Part shown: in pieces, positions 1-9,900 of the stretch
How positions within the stretch are numbered: position 1 is the first letter of the stretch
Layout of the letters: the number at the start of each line of letters is the position of its first letter
NCBI GenBank assembly: GCA_026225255.1
Contig: JAMFSJ010000054.1
Location: 1 to 62,145 of the forward strand
DNA length: 62,145 nucleotides
Direction of reading: 5' to 3'
Source of the DNA: Methylacidimicrobium fagopyrum
GTDB lineage: Bacteria > Verrucomicrobiota > Verrucomicrobiia > Limisphaerales > UBA11358
Translations under genes and position numbers: made by a program
Notes under the pieces: generated by a model
The model's input: only the letters and a program-made list of their open reading frames with translations
Databases searched by the model: none
Told to the model about the DNA's origin: nothing

Positions 1-99
1 CATGCGGTCGTTATCCAGCGTGCTCACGAATTGAATTTACGCCTGCGCCGCGCCGGTTCAATCAAAAAATTACGCGCGCACGAATGGCCGGGAATGTAA
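1..99 (+). CDS. C-terminal fragment of a gene cut by the window edge
   Basis: Frame +1 is open from the first base to a TAA at 97-99 and gives 32 residues rich in Arg, Leu and His, ending in EWPGM. The composition looks like the basic helical tail of a real protein, but the piece is too short to assign to a family. It is followed by a purine/pyrimidine-rich hairpin. It could also be a chance open frame. Confidence 0.3.
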   Translation, partial: HAVVIQRAHELNLRLRRAGSIKKLRAHEWPGM

Positions 100-130
100 T
101 TTTTGCGCTTCGCTGCGGCTTTCCCCATTC

Positions 131-200
131 CTCCTCATTCTCATCGTCATCGTCCTCCTCACTTTTCTTGAGGTTTGAGGATGACGATGAGGAGGAGAAG
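131..200. repeat. Imperfect inverted repeat, pyrimidine-rich then purine-rich
   Basis: A CTCATCGTCATC-type pyrimidine arm (131-161) is mirrored by a GATGACGATGAGGAGG purine arm (175-200). The arms pair imperfectly around a short loop. The short acidic minus-strand frame across it is a by-product of this low-complexity sequence. It may act as a transcript end for the truncated gene to its left, but there is no clear T-run. Confidence 0.45.
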
Positions 201-294
201 GAAAAGGAAAAGGGGTTTGGCCGGCCGCCATAAGGCTTGAAACTTGCATCGGTTCCCTCCAATTTAACGGCAAGGAAGGAGTTTTAATTGTTTT

Positions 295-1335
295 ATGCCA
301 ACCTCAGAAATCATCGCCCCAGCGTTACCCCGCAACTGCACCTTCGCGGAATCCGATTGGCGGGCGCTCGCACCGTTTTGGTATCCCATCGCTTTTTCGC
401 GCGAAGTCACCGACAAACCGTTCGCCACCAAACTACTCGACGAACGCCTCGTCGTTTTCCGTGCGAATGGAAAACTGACCGTCGCGCGCGATCTCTGTTT
501 GCATCGCGGTGCGCCGTTGAGTTCTGGTTGGGTGGAAGGCGGCGAAATCGTCTGCGGTTATCACGGCTTCCGTTACAACAGCGAAGGCCAATGCGTTTGC
601 ATCCCCGCGCATCCGGGCGCGGCGATTCCGCCCAAACTGAAAGTGCAAATTTTTCCCGTGCAAGAACGCTACGGCTTGATCTGGACGCGCCTCGTGGACA
701 ACGGCCCTTCGCCCTTTCCGGAATTCAACTCATGGGATGACGCGAATTATCTGCAAGTTTTGCCCGACAGCGTCGAGCTAAACGCCAGTGCCGGACGCCA
801 GATCGAAGGCTTTCTGGACGTGAGCCATTTTGCCTTCGTCCACGTCGGCACGTTTGGTGAATTGGATAATCGCGAAGTCCCCAGCTATCCCGTCGAGCTC
901 ACACCCGGCGGTTTTCGCGCAGATTATATCAGCACCGTGAGCAATTATTCCACCGCCTTCAAACATCTCAATCCGCCCGGATTCAAGTGGCGTCGGCTCT
1001 TTGAAACGTGGTTGCCGTTCACCGCGAAGCTCACCGTGTTTTTCCCCAACGACGGCCAGTTGCACATCCTTAATGCTGCGTCGCCGGTGTCCGCGCGTCA
1101 GACTCGCGTGTTCGTGCCGATCTGCCGCAACTTCGACAAAGATGCGCCGTTGCAGCCGACATTGGATTTCAACCATCAAGTATTCGCCGAGGACAAAGCC
1201 ATCGTGGAGCAACAATTCCCCGAGGATTTGCCGATTAATTTGCAAGACGAAGTCCACATCCGCGCGGATAAAAGTTCCATCACTTACCGGCAAGGTTTGG
1301 CGAAGTTAGGATTGGGACGGACGTTTACGGCGTGA
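295..1335 (+). CDS. Rieske [2Fe-2S] non-heme iron oxygenase, VanA/PaO-like alpha subunit
   Basis: This 346-residue protein is a ring-hydroxylating or demethylating type oxygenase. The Rieske centre is visible as C68-x-H70, 16 residues, then C87-x-x-H90 (CLHRG ... CGYHG). The mononuclear iron site follows as E171-x3-D175-x2-H178-x4-H183 in EGFLDVSHFAFVH, the pattern of VanA and pheophorbide-oxygenase-like proteins. There is no signal peptide, so it is cytoplasmic. A purine-rich SD-like stretch (AAGGAAGGAG) lies 13 bases before the ATG. No reductase or ferredoxin gene lies next to it, so its electron donor must come from elsewhere and the substrate cannot be told. A nested inverted repeat follows the stop codon. 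Confidence 0.85.
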   Translation: MPTSEIIAPALPRNCTFAESDWRALAPFWYPIAFSREVTDKPFATKLLDERLVVFRANGKLTVARDLCLHRGAPLSSGWVEGGEIVCGYHGFRYNSEGQCVCIPAHPGAAIPPKLKVQIFPVQERYGLIWTRLVDNGPSPFPEFNSWDDANYLQVLPDSVELNASAGRQIEGFLDVSHFAFVHVGTFGELDNREVPSYPVELTPGGFRADYISTVSNYSTAFKHLNPPGFKWRRLFETWLPFTAKLTVFFPNDGQLHILNAASPVSARQTRVFVPICRNFDKDAPLQPTLDFNHQVFAEDKAIVEQQFPEDLPINLQDEVHIRADKSSITYRQGLAKLGLGRTFTA

Positions 1336-1342
1336 ATTTTTT

Positions 1343-1505
1343 AAGCGCCGTAGGTGCGACATCCTTGTAATTACCAGCCCTAAGAAATTTTTAGCTCCGT
1401 TAGGAGCGACCTCTGAGAGTTGCCTGTTTAATATGCCGCTCCTGACGGAGCTTAAACACTTTAAATTTTCAATTCTACAAAGATGACGCACCTACGGTGC
1501 TATAA
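1343..1505. repeat. Nested inverted repeat between the oxygenase gene and folE2
   Basis: The outer arms (about 1343-1369 and 1475-1503; GCCGTAGGTGCGAC against GCACCTACGG) pair over about 26 bases with three mismatches. Inside them a second pair of arms (1391-1412, TAGCTCCGTTAGGAGCGAC; 1434-1453, GCTCCTGACGGAGC) also pairs. Two nested palindromes with different sequences suggest a composite REP-like or non-autonomous element rather than a simple terminator. Confidence 0.7.
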
Positions 1506-1539
1506 AAACATCAATGTTCCCGCCCGCCCAACCCGCGCA

Positions 1540-1573
1540 TCAATCGGCAATCGGCAATCGCCAATCATCAATT
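1540..1573. repeat. Short direct repeats of an ATCGGCA unit
   Basis: ATCGGCA is repeated in near-direct copies (CAATCGGCAATCGGCAATCG, then CCAATCATCAATT) just beyond the folE2 stop codon. Tracts of this kind recur as dispersed intergenic repeats in related genomes as far as I recall, but here only one locus is seen. No function can be assigned. Confidence 0.4.
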
Positions 1574-1577
1574 CCCC

Positions 1578-2381
1578 TCATCCCTTTTCAATACACGCAT
1601 ACGCATTGTGATTATGGATGCTTTCAAAATTTTCCGCCTCGACCTTATACCACCCGATGCGTTTATCCGCGTTCAGACGCAACGCCACGTTGCGCACCAG
1701 ATCTTCGACGAACACCGGATTCTCATACGCGCGTTCCGTCACCGCTTTTTCGTCCTGCCGCTTCAGCAAGGCGTAGAGTTCCGAGCTGCCCGACTTCTCG
1801 ATCATGCCGATCAAGTCTTCGATCCACACGGACTTGTTCGAACGGATCGCGACCGTTACTTCACCGCGCTGATTGTGCGCGCCGTGTTTGGAAATCGCTT
1901 TCGAGCAGGGACAAAGCGTTGTCACGTTCGCCTTCACCGTCAGGATAAAATCAATCTCGCTGCCGCACGCCGACGCATCGAACCGCGCGATATAATCCAT
2001 CAAGCTTACTTGTCGCGACACCGGCGAGGTTTTGGACATGAAATAGGGAAATTCAATTTCCAGATGCGAGGTCGCCGCGTGCAATTTCTTCTGCAGTTCG
2101 TGGAGAATCTCGTTGATATTTTCGACGTGAATGATGTTGCCGTGCGCATTCAGCACTTCAACGAAACGGCTCATGTGCGTGCCCTTAAATTCCTTCGGCA
2201 AATCCACAAACATCCCGATCGTCGCTACCGTGTTCTGGATGCTGCGCGCTTTGTCGCGCACCTGAATGGGAAACCGTAACCCGCGCACGCCGACTTTATC
2301 AATGCGCAATTCCCGCGTATCACGTTCGCTCTGCTTGTCGTCCAATTTCACTAAAACCTTTTTCTGGCTGGTTCGAGACAT
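1578..2381 (-). CDS. folE2: GTP cyclohydrolase FolE2 (type IB)
   Basis: FolE2 converts GTP to 7,8-dihydroneopterin triphosphate, the first step to tetrahydrofolate and, in many bacteria, to queuosine precursors. The 267-residue length and the motifs KGTHMSRFVE (around residues 65-75) and LCPCSKAIS (around 155-163, metal-binding Cys) identify the type IB family rather than FolE. The start MSRTSQKKV fits the family. The gene stands alone on the minus strand. queA for queuosine synthesis lies 9 kb away on the same strand, which may be coincidence. Confidence 0.93.
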   Translation of the reverse strand: MSRTSQKKVLVKLDDKQSERDTRELRIDKVGVRGLRFPIQVRDKARSIQNTVATIGMFVDLPKEFKGTHMSRFVEVLNAHGNIIHVENINEILHELQKKLHAATSHLEIEFPYFMSKTSPVSRQVSLMDYIARFDASACGSEIDFILTVKANVTTLCPCSKAISKHGAHNQRGEVTVAIRSNKSVWIEDLIGMIEKSGSSELYALLKRQDEKAVTERAYENPVFVEDLVRNVALRLNADKRIGWYKVEAENFESIHNHNAYACIEKG

Positions 2382-2581
2382 GGGGAAAAAATAGCAGCTT
2401 TGCGGCGTTTGGCAAAAATGTTTGATGCTTGATCACGGTTCGGTTCGAAGGGTAGGGACGGCGCGCGTTCGTAAAACAAACTTGCGAAATTAGTTTCCCG
2501 ATTTAGCTTCATCGTCAGGGGCAAAGTTCGCTGAATTTATTTGGCGGAACCGGGGGAAAGCTGATTGTATAAAGACAGAAC

Positions 2582-3667
2582 ATGAAAAACATCACCCGGT
2601 TAAAATTATTGGCGCTGCTGATCGGCATCGGTTTGCTCAGCGCCGCCCAAAGTGCTTCCGCTCAACTCACCATCGGTCTCGCGGCGCCCAAATTAATTGT
2701 TGGCAAATGGATTCAAGGCGAACCGGTGACCATCTTTGATACGAACCACATTTATATCCTCAATTTTTGGGCCACGTGGGGTGCACCCAGCCGCGAAGCG
2801 ATTCCGCATCTCAATGCGCTGGCCGAAAAATTCAAAGACAAAGGCGTCATTGTCATCGGTCAGGATATTTGGGATGAAGACGATGCCGTGGCTCCCTTCG
2901 TGAAGAAAATGGGCGATCAGATGACTTATCGCATCGCCTTGGATGATAAGAGCCGTATCGTCGAAGGTTTTATGTCGCAACATTGGTGGAAGCGCGGCGC
3001 TGGTCACGGGATTCCCTGTGCCATCATCGTCAATCAACAAGGCCGCATCGCGTGGATTGGTCATCCGATGAATTTGAAAGAGCCGTTGATCAACGACATT
3101 CTTTCCGGCCATTACGATGTGGATCAGGCGGCAGCGACGTATGCTAAAGATCAACAACTCCTCGCCAAATGCAACGAAATCAGCAGTCGGTTGTATGTCG
3201 CCCTGAAACAAAAACAATGGGATGCCGCCGCCGCCACCATGGATGAGTTGACCGCGGCGGATCCAAGACTGAAGAAGAGTTATGGTGACATCCGTTTTCA
3301 AATCCTGCTCGGTCAAAAAAAATATAAAGCCGCCTACGCCCTCGCCCGTTCGCTGAGTGATGCCCAACCGGACGACAATGAACTTCAAAATAGTCTGGCT
3401 TGGACCATTGTCAGTCAGGACGGAGTGGAACAGCGCAATTTAGCTCTGGCCCAAAAATGTGCCGACCGCGCCGTGAAGGCCACCAATAGCAAGGACCCCG
3501 CCATTCTTGATACCCTTGCCCGTTTGCAATTCATGACCGGAAAAAAAGCGGAAGCCATCGCGACCGAGCAGGCCGCCTTAAGCATTGCGCCGGAGGAAGA
3601 CAAAGATTTATACCGCAAATGCCTGGTCAATTATCAAGCCGGCCAACTTCCAGAAGTTTACGAATAA
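2582..3667 (+). CDS. Secreted TlpA-like thioredoxin-fold protein with degenerate active site
   Basis: A signal peptide (residues 1-28, ending SASA|Q) is followed by a redoxin/TlpA domain (about 30-195) and an alpha-helical TPR-like C-terminal region (200-360). The redox motif is lost: where the neighbour has WCGPC, this protein reads W66-G-A-P-S70. Both cysteines are therefore replaced (C67 to G, C70 to S) and it cannot do dithiol-disulfide exchange by the usual route. The next gene, 7 bases downstream, is a full-length paralogue with an intact site. The pair is clearly a tandem duplication. This copy may be a binding or chaperone-like variant, or it may be decaying; the intact frame argues against simple decay. 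Confidence 0.85.
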   Translation: MKNITRLKLLALLIGIGLLSAAQSASAQLTIGLAAPKLIVGKWIQGEPVTIFDTNHIYILNFWATWGAPSREAIPHLNALAEKFKDKGVIVIGQDIWDEDDAVAPFVKKMGDQMTYRIALDDKSRIVEGFMSQHWWKRGAGHGIPCAIIVNQQGRIAWIGHPMNLKEPLINDILSGHYDVDQAAATYAKDQQLLAKCNEISSRLYVALKQKQWDAAAATMDELTAADPRLKKSYGDIRFQILLGQKKYKAAYALARSLSDAQPDDNELQNSLAWTIVSQDGVEQRNLALAQKCADRAVKATNSKDPAILDTLARLQFMTGKKAEAIATEQAALSIAPEEDKDLYRKCLVNYQAGQLPEVYE

Positions 3668-3674
3668 TTAAGTT

Positions 3675-4757
3675 ATGAAAAATATTACCGTGTTAAAATC
3701 GGCTGCGCTGTTGATTGGTTTTGGTTGTTTGCTGGCGGCGAAAACTGCTTCCGCTCAACTCACCGTGGGTGATGCCGCGCCCAAGCTGCAAGTCGGCCAA
3801 TGGATTCAAGGCGAACCGGTCGTCGCGTTTGATACGAACCACATTTACATCGTTGAATTTTGGGCGACGTGGTGCGGGCCGTGCCGTCAATCCATTCCGC
3901 ACCTCAATGAATTGGTCGAGAAATATAAGGACAAAAATGTGGTTGCCATCGGCATGGACATCTGGGATTCAGACGCCGCTGTTGCTCCGTTTGTAAAAAA
4001 GATGGGCGATCAGATGACTTATCGCGTCGCGTTGGATGATAAGAGCCAGGATCACGACGGCTTCATGACCAAGCATTGGTTGAAAAGCGGGCAGGGCAAT
4101 GGCATTCCGACCGCTTTTATTATCAATCAACAAGGCATCATCGCTTGGATCGGTCATCCAATGTGGCTGAAAGAATCGGTGATCGATGAAATTCTTTCCG
4201 GCCACTACGATCTGGCCAAAGCTGCGACTGCCTTTGCCAAGAGCGACGCGGAAAATAAAAAAATCTATTTCGCAAATAATCGGTTGCTTGCCGCCATCAA
4301 ACAAAAACAATGGAGCGATGCGGACACTGCTTTGGATGAGATATTAAAAGATTTTCCTGAAAGAATAAAATCTTACAACAATGTGCGATTCCAGATTTTG
4401 CTGGGCCAGAAGAAATATGCCGAAGCCTACGCGCTGGCCGGTTCCCTAAGTGATGCCCTGCCAGCTAGCGATGAATTGCAAAACAGTCTCGCTTGGACGA
4501 TTGTCGCCCAAGCGGGCGTGGAGCAACGTGATTTAATGCTCGCGCAAAAATTTGTTGATCGCGCCGTCAAAGCCACAAACAGCAAAGATCCCGGCGTCCT
4601 TGATACGTTGGCGCGGGTGCAATTTATGAGCGGAAAAAAAGCAGAAGCCATCGCGACGGAACAAGCCGCTTTGAATCTCGCGGCGGAAGGTGAGAAGGAT
4701 TTATACCAGAAATGCCTCGCCAGTTATCAGGCTGGCCAACTGCCGGAAACGCCGTAA
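3675..4757 (+). CDS. Secreted TlpA-like thiol-disulfide oxidoreductase
   Basis: This is the intact member of the tandem pair. It has a signal peptide (ending TASA|Q at residue 28), a TlpA/ResA-like thioredoxin fold with the catalytic C67-G-P-C70 in FWATWCGPCRQ, and a C-terminal helical region resembling TPR repeats, shared with the upstream copy (for example the LAQKFVDRAVKATNSKDP stretch). It is 360 residues long, much longer than ResA (about 180) because of that extra domain. It is probably periplasmic and keeps secreted proteins or cytochromes reduced, but no client protein is encoded next door. It shares an operon with the copy upstream and with the nuclease-like gene that starts right after its stop codon. 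Confidence 0.88.
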   Translation: MKNITVLKSAALLIGFGCLLAAKTASAQLTVGDAAPKLQVGQWIQGEPVVAFDTNHIYIVEFWATWCGPCRQSIPHLNELVEKYKDKNVVAIGMDIWDSDAAVAPFVKKMGDQMTYRVALDDKSQDHDGFMTKHWLKSGQGNGIPTAFIINQQGIIAWIGHPMWLKESVIDEILSGHYDLAKAATAFAKSDAENKKIYFANNRLLAAIKQKQWSDADTALDEILKDFPERIKSYNNVRFQILLGQKKYAEAYALAGSLSDALPASDELQNSLAWTIVAQAGVEQRDLMLAQKFVDRAVKATNSKDPGVLDTLARVQFMSGKKAEAIATEQAALNLAAEGEKDLYQKCLASYQAGQLPETP

Positions 4758-4772
4758 TTGTTTTCAATATTT

Positions 4773-5684
4773 ATGCGCCTTTTGTTTTGCGCCGCCGTTT
4801 TTGCGCTGGCTGGTTTCAATGCCTTGGCGGGTCCAACCTTTCGCGTCGCGGAATACAACGTTGAGAACTATCTCGATCAGCCCACGGAATCGCGGCATTT
4901 CGCCAAATCCGCCGAGGCCAAAGCGAAGGTGCGCGAGAGCATTGAAGCCGCGCATCCGGATGTGCTGGCGCTCGAAGAAATGGGCAGCACCAACGCGTTG
5001 CTCGAACTGCGTGCGTCGCTCAAGGCCGACGGTTTGGATTTTCCGTATTGGGAACATGTCAGCGGTTTTGATACGAACATCCACGTCGCCGTCTTGAGTA
5101 AATTTCCCGTCATCGCGCGCCAGCCGCATACGAATGATAGTTTTCTTTTGGACGGACGCCGCTTCCGCGTGAGTCGTGGTTTTGCCGAAGTGGAAATTCA
5201 AGCCGCGCCGAACTTCACTTTCACGCTCATCGCCGCGCATCTGAAATCGCGTCGCCCCGTGCCGCAAGCGGATGAGGCGGAAATGCGTTTGCAGGAAGCG
5301 ACGATTCTGCGCGGTATCATTGACGAACATTTAACCCGTAATCCCAACGCCAAAATCATCGTCCTCGGCGATTTCAACGACGTGCAAAATTCGCCTTCAA
5401 CCAAGGGAGTCATCGGTCGCGGCAAACTAAAACTCTTCGACCCGCGCCCCGCTGAACGGAACGGCGATAACGCACCCAATTCCAATCCGCACTACGCCCC
5501 GCGCACTGTTTGCTGGACGCATTATTATGGGGTGGAGGACTCGTTTTCCCGCATCGATTACATCCTGATGAGTTCGGCGCTGAAGCCTTATTGGCGGGCT
5601 GATCAAACTTACATTCCCGCGATTTCCAATTGGGGCGTTGGCTCCGATCATCGAATAATTGTCGCTGGTTTTACGACGCCCTAA
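4773..5684 (+). CDS. Secreted endonuclease/exonuclease/phosphatase family protein
   Basis: The EEP fold signatures appear in order: AEYNVENYL, LALEEMGS (metal-binding Glu), AAHLKSRR, VLGDFNDVQ (catalytic Asp/Asn), and the C-terminal GSDHRII. A short hydrophobic N-terminus (MRLLFCAAVFALAGFNALAG) is a signal peptide, so it acts outside the cytoplasm. I chose the ATG at 4773. An in-frame TTG at 4758 directly abuts the preceding stop codon and would add only five residues before the signal. The substrate could be DNA, RNA, an inositol phosphate or a phospholipid; the sequence does not say. It is co-directional with the two thioredoxin-like genes. Confidence 0.85.
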   Translation: MRLLFCAAVFALAGFNALAGPTFRVAEYNVENYLDQPTESRHFAKSAEAKAKVRESIEAAHPDVLALEEMGSTNALLELRASLKADGLDFPYWEHVSGFDTNIHVAVLSKFPVIARQPHTNDSFLLDGRRFRVSRGFAEVEIQAAPNFTFTLIAAHLKSRRPVPQADEAEMRLQEATILRGIIDEHLTRNPNAKIIVLGDFNDVQNSPSTKGVIGRGKLKLFDPRPAERNGDNAPNSNPHYAPRTVCWTHYYGVEDSFSRIDYILMSSALKPYWRADQTYIPAISNWGVGSDHRIIVAGFTTP

Positions 5685-5838
5685 GCGGCGCCGCCGAAGC
5701 TCCCGACGTTGACTGGCTCGGTTTCGGAAATGGGTTCAACCTCTATGAACGGAGGATGGGGATAGATCTTCCCGAGTCGTTAATACTCAAACTTCGCCGG
5801 ATCGTTGATCTACTCAAAGACTTCACTGACCGCCACAT

Positions 5839-6735
5839 TTAATTGATGACGGTGTTGCCCTGACAATCCCAGTTGATGTCTGGACGTCCGGGGTCATGGC
5901 CGGCTGCCGCTTTTTGTCCGGCCGTTGGCCCGTTCGGAATGACGGCGGTGCCATCGGAGACGACGTAATTATATTTGTAATAAAAGGCATGGCCGTCGCT
6001 AAAAGTAATGTTGCCTCCCGCACTGTGTCGCGAGGAGAACCGGGTGGTGTAGCAATGCGGCGTGGCCAGTAGAATCTGATTATCGGCCGCCCCAAAGTAG
6101 GGAGTTTCAGCGGAGCGATCGCGGCCATCCGAAAAGAGCACGAAGGCGGAAGGATGAATTACCATGGTGGCCTTTAAGGTGGTGACGACCGAATTGAGAT
6201 TCAAATTGGCGAGCGATTTTGAATTCATGCCGTAGCTGAACAACGGTCGCACGCCGGGAATCATGTCATATTTATCAAAACCGGCAACTTTATCGACCCC
6301 ATCAACGCCTTGAGAATAAGAAGTTGGGCAATTGAAAATGGATTTGGAACCGTAAAAAAGGGTGGGATCATAAGCCCAGTCAACCAAGGTCTTGCTGCTG
6401 ACATAGGAGGGTAGGGCGTTGAACCAAACATCATCGCCTTGACCTTGAGTGTGGTAGGTCGGAATGGTGAGCCAGGCTGGGTTATCTTGATCCACGCTGG
6501 AGGCGTAACTTTGATAGCGCGGGAAGGGTAAGATATCGCGGTTATCGTTGATATACATCGTGTCCGCCAAGCCCCACTGCTTGCAATTGCTCAAGCAAAC
6601 GATTTGTTGCGCCTTGGCTTTGGCTTTGGCCAGTGCGGGCAACAGCATCGAAGCCAGGATCGCAATGATGGCAATGACGACCAGCAATTCAATCAGCGTA
6701 AATCCGCGTGGTTTATTTGTTTTCGAGAGCTTCAT
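5839..6735 (-). CDS. Prepilin-type N-terminal methylation protein with H-x-DG C-terminal motif
   Basis: A basic leader ends in [13 protein letters not shown], the type IV prepilin/pseudopilin processing site with Glu at +5. It is followed by the hydrophobic helix and a globular domain of about 250 residues. Near the C-terminus the pattern RHSAGG ... FSDGH matches the H-x-DG signature of the large planctomycete/verrucomicrobial pseudopilin-like family. I set the start at the ATG encoding [12 protein letters not shown]; the longer frame to 6828 adds about 31 residues that would spoil the leader. Such proteins are numerous in these genomes and are thought to be surface or secretion pseudopilins, but the partner machinery is not in the window. 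Confidence 0.88.
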   Translation of the reverse strand: MKLSKTNKPRGFTLIELLVVIAIIAILASMLLPALAKAKAKAQQIVCLSNCKQWGLADTMYINDNRDILPFPRYQSYASSVDQDNPAWLTIPTYHTQGQGDDVWFNALPSYVSSKTLVDWAYDPTLFYGSKSIFNCPTSYSQGVDGVDKVAGFDKYDMIPGVRPLFSYGMNSKSLANLNLNSVVTTLKATMVIHPSAFVLFSDGRDRSAETPYFGAADNQILLATPHCYTTRFSSRHSAGGNITFSDGHAFYYKYNYVVSDGTAVIPNGPTAGQKAAAGHDPGRPDINWDCQGNTVIN

Positions 6736-6974
6736 TTTCAGGACTTTAGATGGCGACAACACGTTATTAAAGTTAACGGCAAGATACTGGAGGAGGTGAG
6801 TGACAACGACGCGTCGCCTAAGTAACAACGAGGTGACAAAGCTATGAATTCATTGTCATTTTCGCAAAGTTTCCGAACCGTCACACTATAGTCATTTTTT
6901 CGTAACCCAGCTTCGCTCTACTCACTCGTCGCTAAAAATTCGACTGTCAATTTCCGCCACCATTTAACTTAAAC

Positions 6975-9900
6975 ATGAAAAAACTACTCGCCGCCTCACT
7001 CTTGGCTGCCTCCTTATTGGGAGCAAAAGCCGCTACTACGCTTACCGCTTGGACCTTTGATACTCTATCGGTGGCTGCCAACGGCAGTCCGTCGCCGTCG
7101 ACCGGGATTGGCTTGGCGACGCCCTTGGGTTTTAACAATTCGTATAACAACACCAACAGCGTCAGCAACCCGGACATCCAGTCTTTAGCCGGCAGTTCAG
7201 CTGGTGGCGCGAACAGTTGGCGCGTTCGCGGAAAAGGTTCGGGTTCTTTTGGCGGGAATGGTTGGTCCACGAGTGCTCCCCTCGGCACGCAAGGCGCGGA
7301 GTTTGATGGCAGCACATTCGGTTACTATCGGCTCCAAGTTTCATTTGATATTTACGCAACGGTCGACGCGGAAGCGAATTTGCAGGTGCAGTATACGACC
7401 GACGCAAAAACTTGGAATAATGCCGTCATCACTTCGGCGGGAACGGCGGGCACCATTGTCACCAACATAAATTCCGCCAACACGATCACCGGCACGTATG
7501 TTAAATTAGCCACCGGCTGGAACAACCAGATCACGGTTGATTTAAGCGGTCTTTCCGGCGCGGACAACAATGCCAGTTTTGGCATCCGCGTGGTAAACGC
7601 TTCGGTGGGCACGGATTGCGTGGATACGACCGGCGCGGGGTATGACAATACCTCCGGCAGTTGGACTTTTGACAATGTAGTCATTCAAGGCACAAGTATT
7701 GATACCATTGTGGATTGGACGTTTGATAATTATCCGAGTGCGGGCACCATTATTCTGAACCCGTTGCCGGTGATCGGAGCGGGCACGGCTTCCTCCATCG
7801 GTTTTAATAACAACTATACTTATGCGGGCAGTGCGACTCCGGGTAGCACCAACGGTCCGGACGTGACTTCAACGGGCGGCAGTTCTTCCGGCAACGTGGG
7901 CCCCAATGCTTGGCGCGTGCGGGGCAATCCCGGAAATAATGGTTGGAATACCGCGGCGCCGATCGGAACCCAAGGTGCCGAATATGATGTCAGCACCGCG
8001 GGTTATTCTAACGTCGTCTGCTCGTTCGATCTCTATTCTACCAGCCAGGGCGAATCAAAAATGTGCGTGCTTTATACGACGGATGGCTGGGTCACTACCA
8101 ACGTGGCCACCAGCCTTTTCTATGGCACGACCCCGGCATATATCGTGACGAACGCACCGATTAATTTGGGCGGCAGTGCGAATACGGTGGTGGGCACGTA
8201 TTTTTACGAAACGTTGGGTCAGGGCTTTTTCAATAACATCATCGTCGATTTCACCGGCGTTTCGGGCGTGCAGGATAATGCATTGTTTGGCTTTCGAATC
8301 GTCAACGCTGCCACCGGATTCGATTGCGTCGCCTTCAATGGCGGGCCTTACAATAACTCCTCGGGTAACTGGCGTTTTGACAACGTCGTGGTCGGCGGCA
8401 CTTCCGGCACGCCGGCACCCGCGTTAGCCTTTGATCCGAACGCCACGGTGGATGCTCCGTTCACGAATACTTTTACGGATGATCCGATCTGGCGCTCGAA
8501 AATTGCCGCTGTTTATGTGAACGGCTTGGTTTTGACCAACACCGCTTATACCACCAATACGGCCGGCATGATGATCTTTACGCCGGCAAAATCCGTTTTG
8601 CTCCAGTCGAGCGGGAATAAAAATATTTCCGTTGTCGCCGCTAGTTACGGCACGGCCAAGGTGACGCAGCCGTTGTTGGCAGGGGTCGCGGTAAAACTGG
8701 CCATCACGACCCAGCCCGCGGCTCCGTCCGCCAGTGGCGGCACCTTGACGGCGAACCCAGTGCTGCTGATTGCGGATCAATATGCCAACGGCACCACCAA
8801 TCCGTATGCCAATGTCATCGTCACGGCCAACGCAAATAATTCAAGCTGGTTTTTGGGCGGCAGCACCATCCAAGCCGCCGTTAATGGCATTGCGACCTTC
8901 ACCAATTTGACGGCGACGGCGACTAATGGGACGGGGACGATTTCCAACTCGATCACTTTCTCCATCGCTGGTTATGCGCCGCTGTCCGTTACCAATTCTT
9001 CGTCCTTCAACATCGGCGCGGCTCCCGCCATCTTTACCCAAGGCAATTTAGCCGTGCTGCAACTCGATACCACGGCGAATAATACCACGTTCAGCCTCAT
9101 TGAAGTTAAACCTTCTTTGGTCGGTCAAACGGCTCCCGTCAACATCGTTCCCATCCAGGCCACGGGCACCAATGCCTTGCGCCTAACTTCCTCCGGCAGT
9201 TGCGGCAAACTGAGCCTGAGCGATGATGGAACCTTGCTGTGCTTCGCGGCCTTTGTGGATGACAGTGCGGCGACCTTGGATGAAACGCTGAACCTGAACC
9301 GGGCGACCGCCGCGTTGAATTACACCAATCAATTCTCCATCGGTTTGAATTTCACCTCGATCTCGCCGAATGGCAGCCAGGCACGTTCCGCCGTGACGGT
9401 CGACAATGTTAACTGGATCGCCGACGACAAAGGCGGTTTATATTATGGCGGCCTCGGTGGCGGCAATCTCGCCAATCCCAACTTGAACGCCTATAATAAT
9501 ATCGTGGTGAGGTCCTTTGGGGGAACGCCGTATGTTGAAACCCAAAAAACGGCTAACGGTCAAGTTTTGCCCGTGGTTTACGCCCTCGGTTTGGATCCGG
9601 ACACCGGCCTCTATGACGTGACCAAAGCCAACAATCTGACGACCGATCCGTTGGCCTCCGATTTCTACTTGGTCTCCACGAACAATGGCAGCACCTACGA
9701 CATCCTTTACGTTATGGATGGTGTTAGTGCCACGAACGGCATCATCAAAAAATATTCCTGGGTCAGCGGTATCTGGGCGGCCAGCGGCTCATTCACCAAT
9801 TCGACCGGTGGTGACAGCTTGTTTGCCACCCCGAACGGTATTGGCGGGGCTTACCTGTATTACACCACCGCAGCTGCTTCCAAAAATAGTATCATTCGCG

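Noticed and set aside
5685..5842. C-terminal gene fragment after the nuclease-like gene (FNLYERRMGIDLPES...)
   Set aside because: One frame reads plausibly but its left part is only the other frame of the nuclease gene. There is no start codon of its own and no family match.
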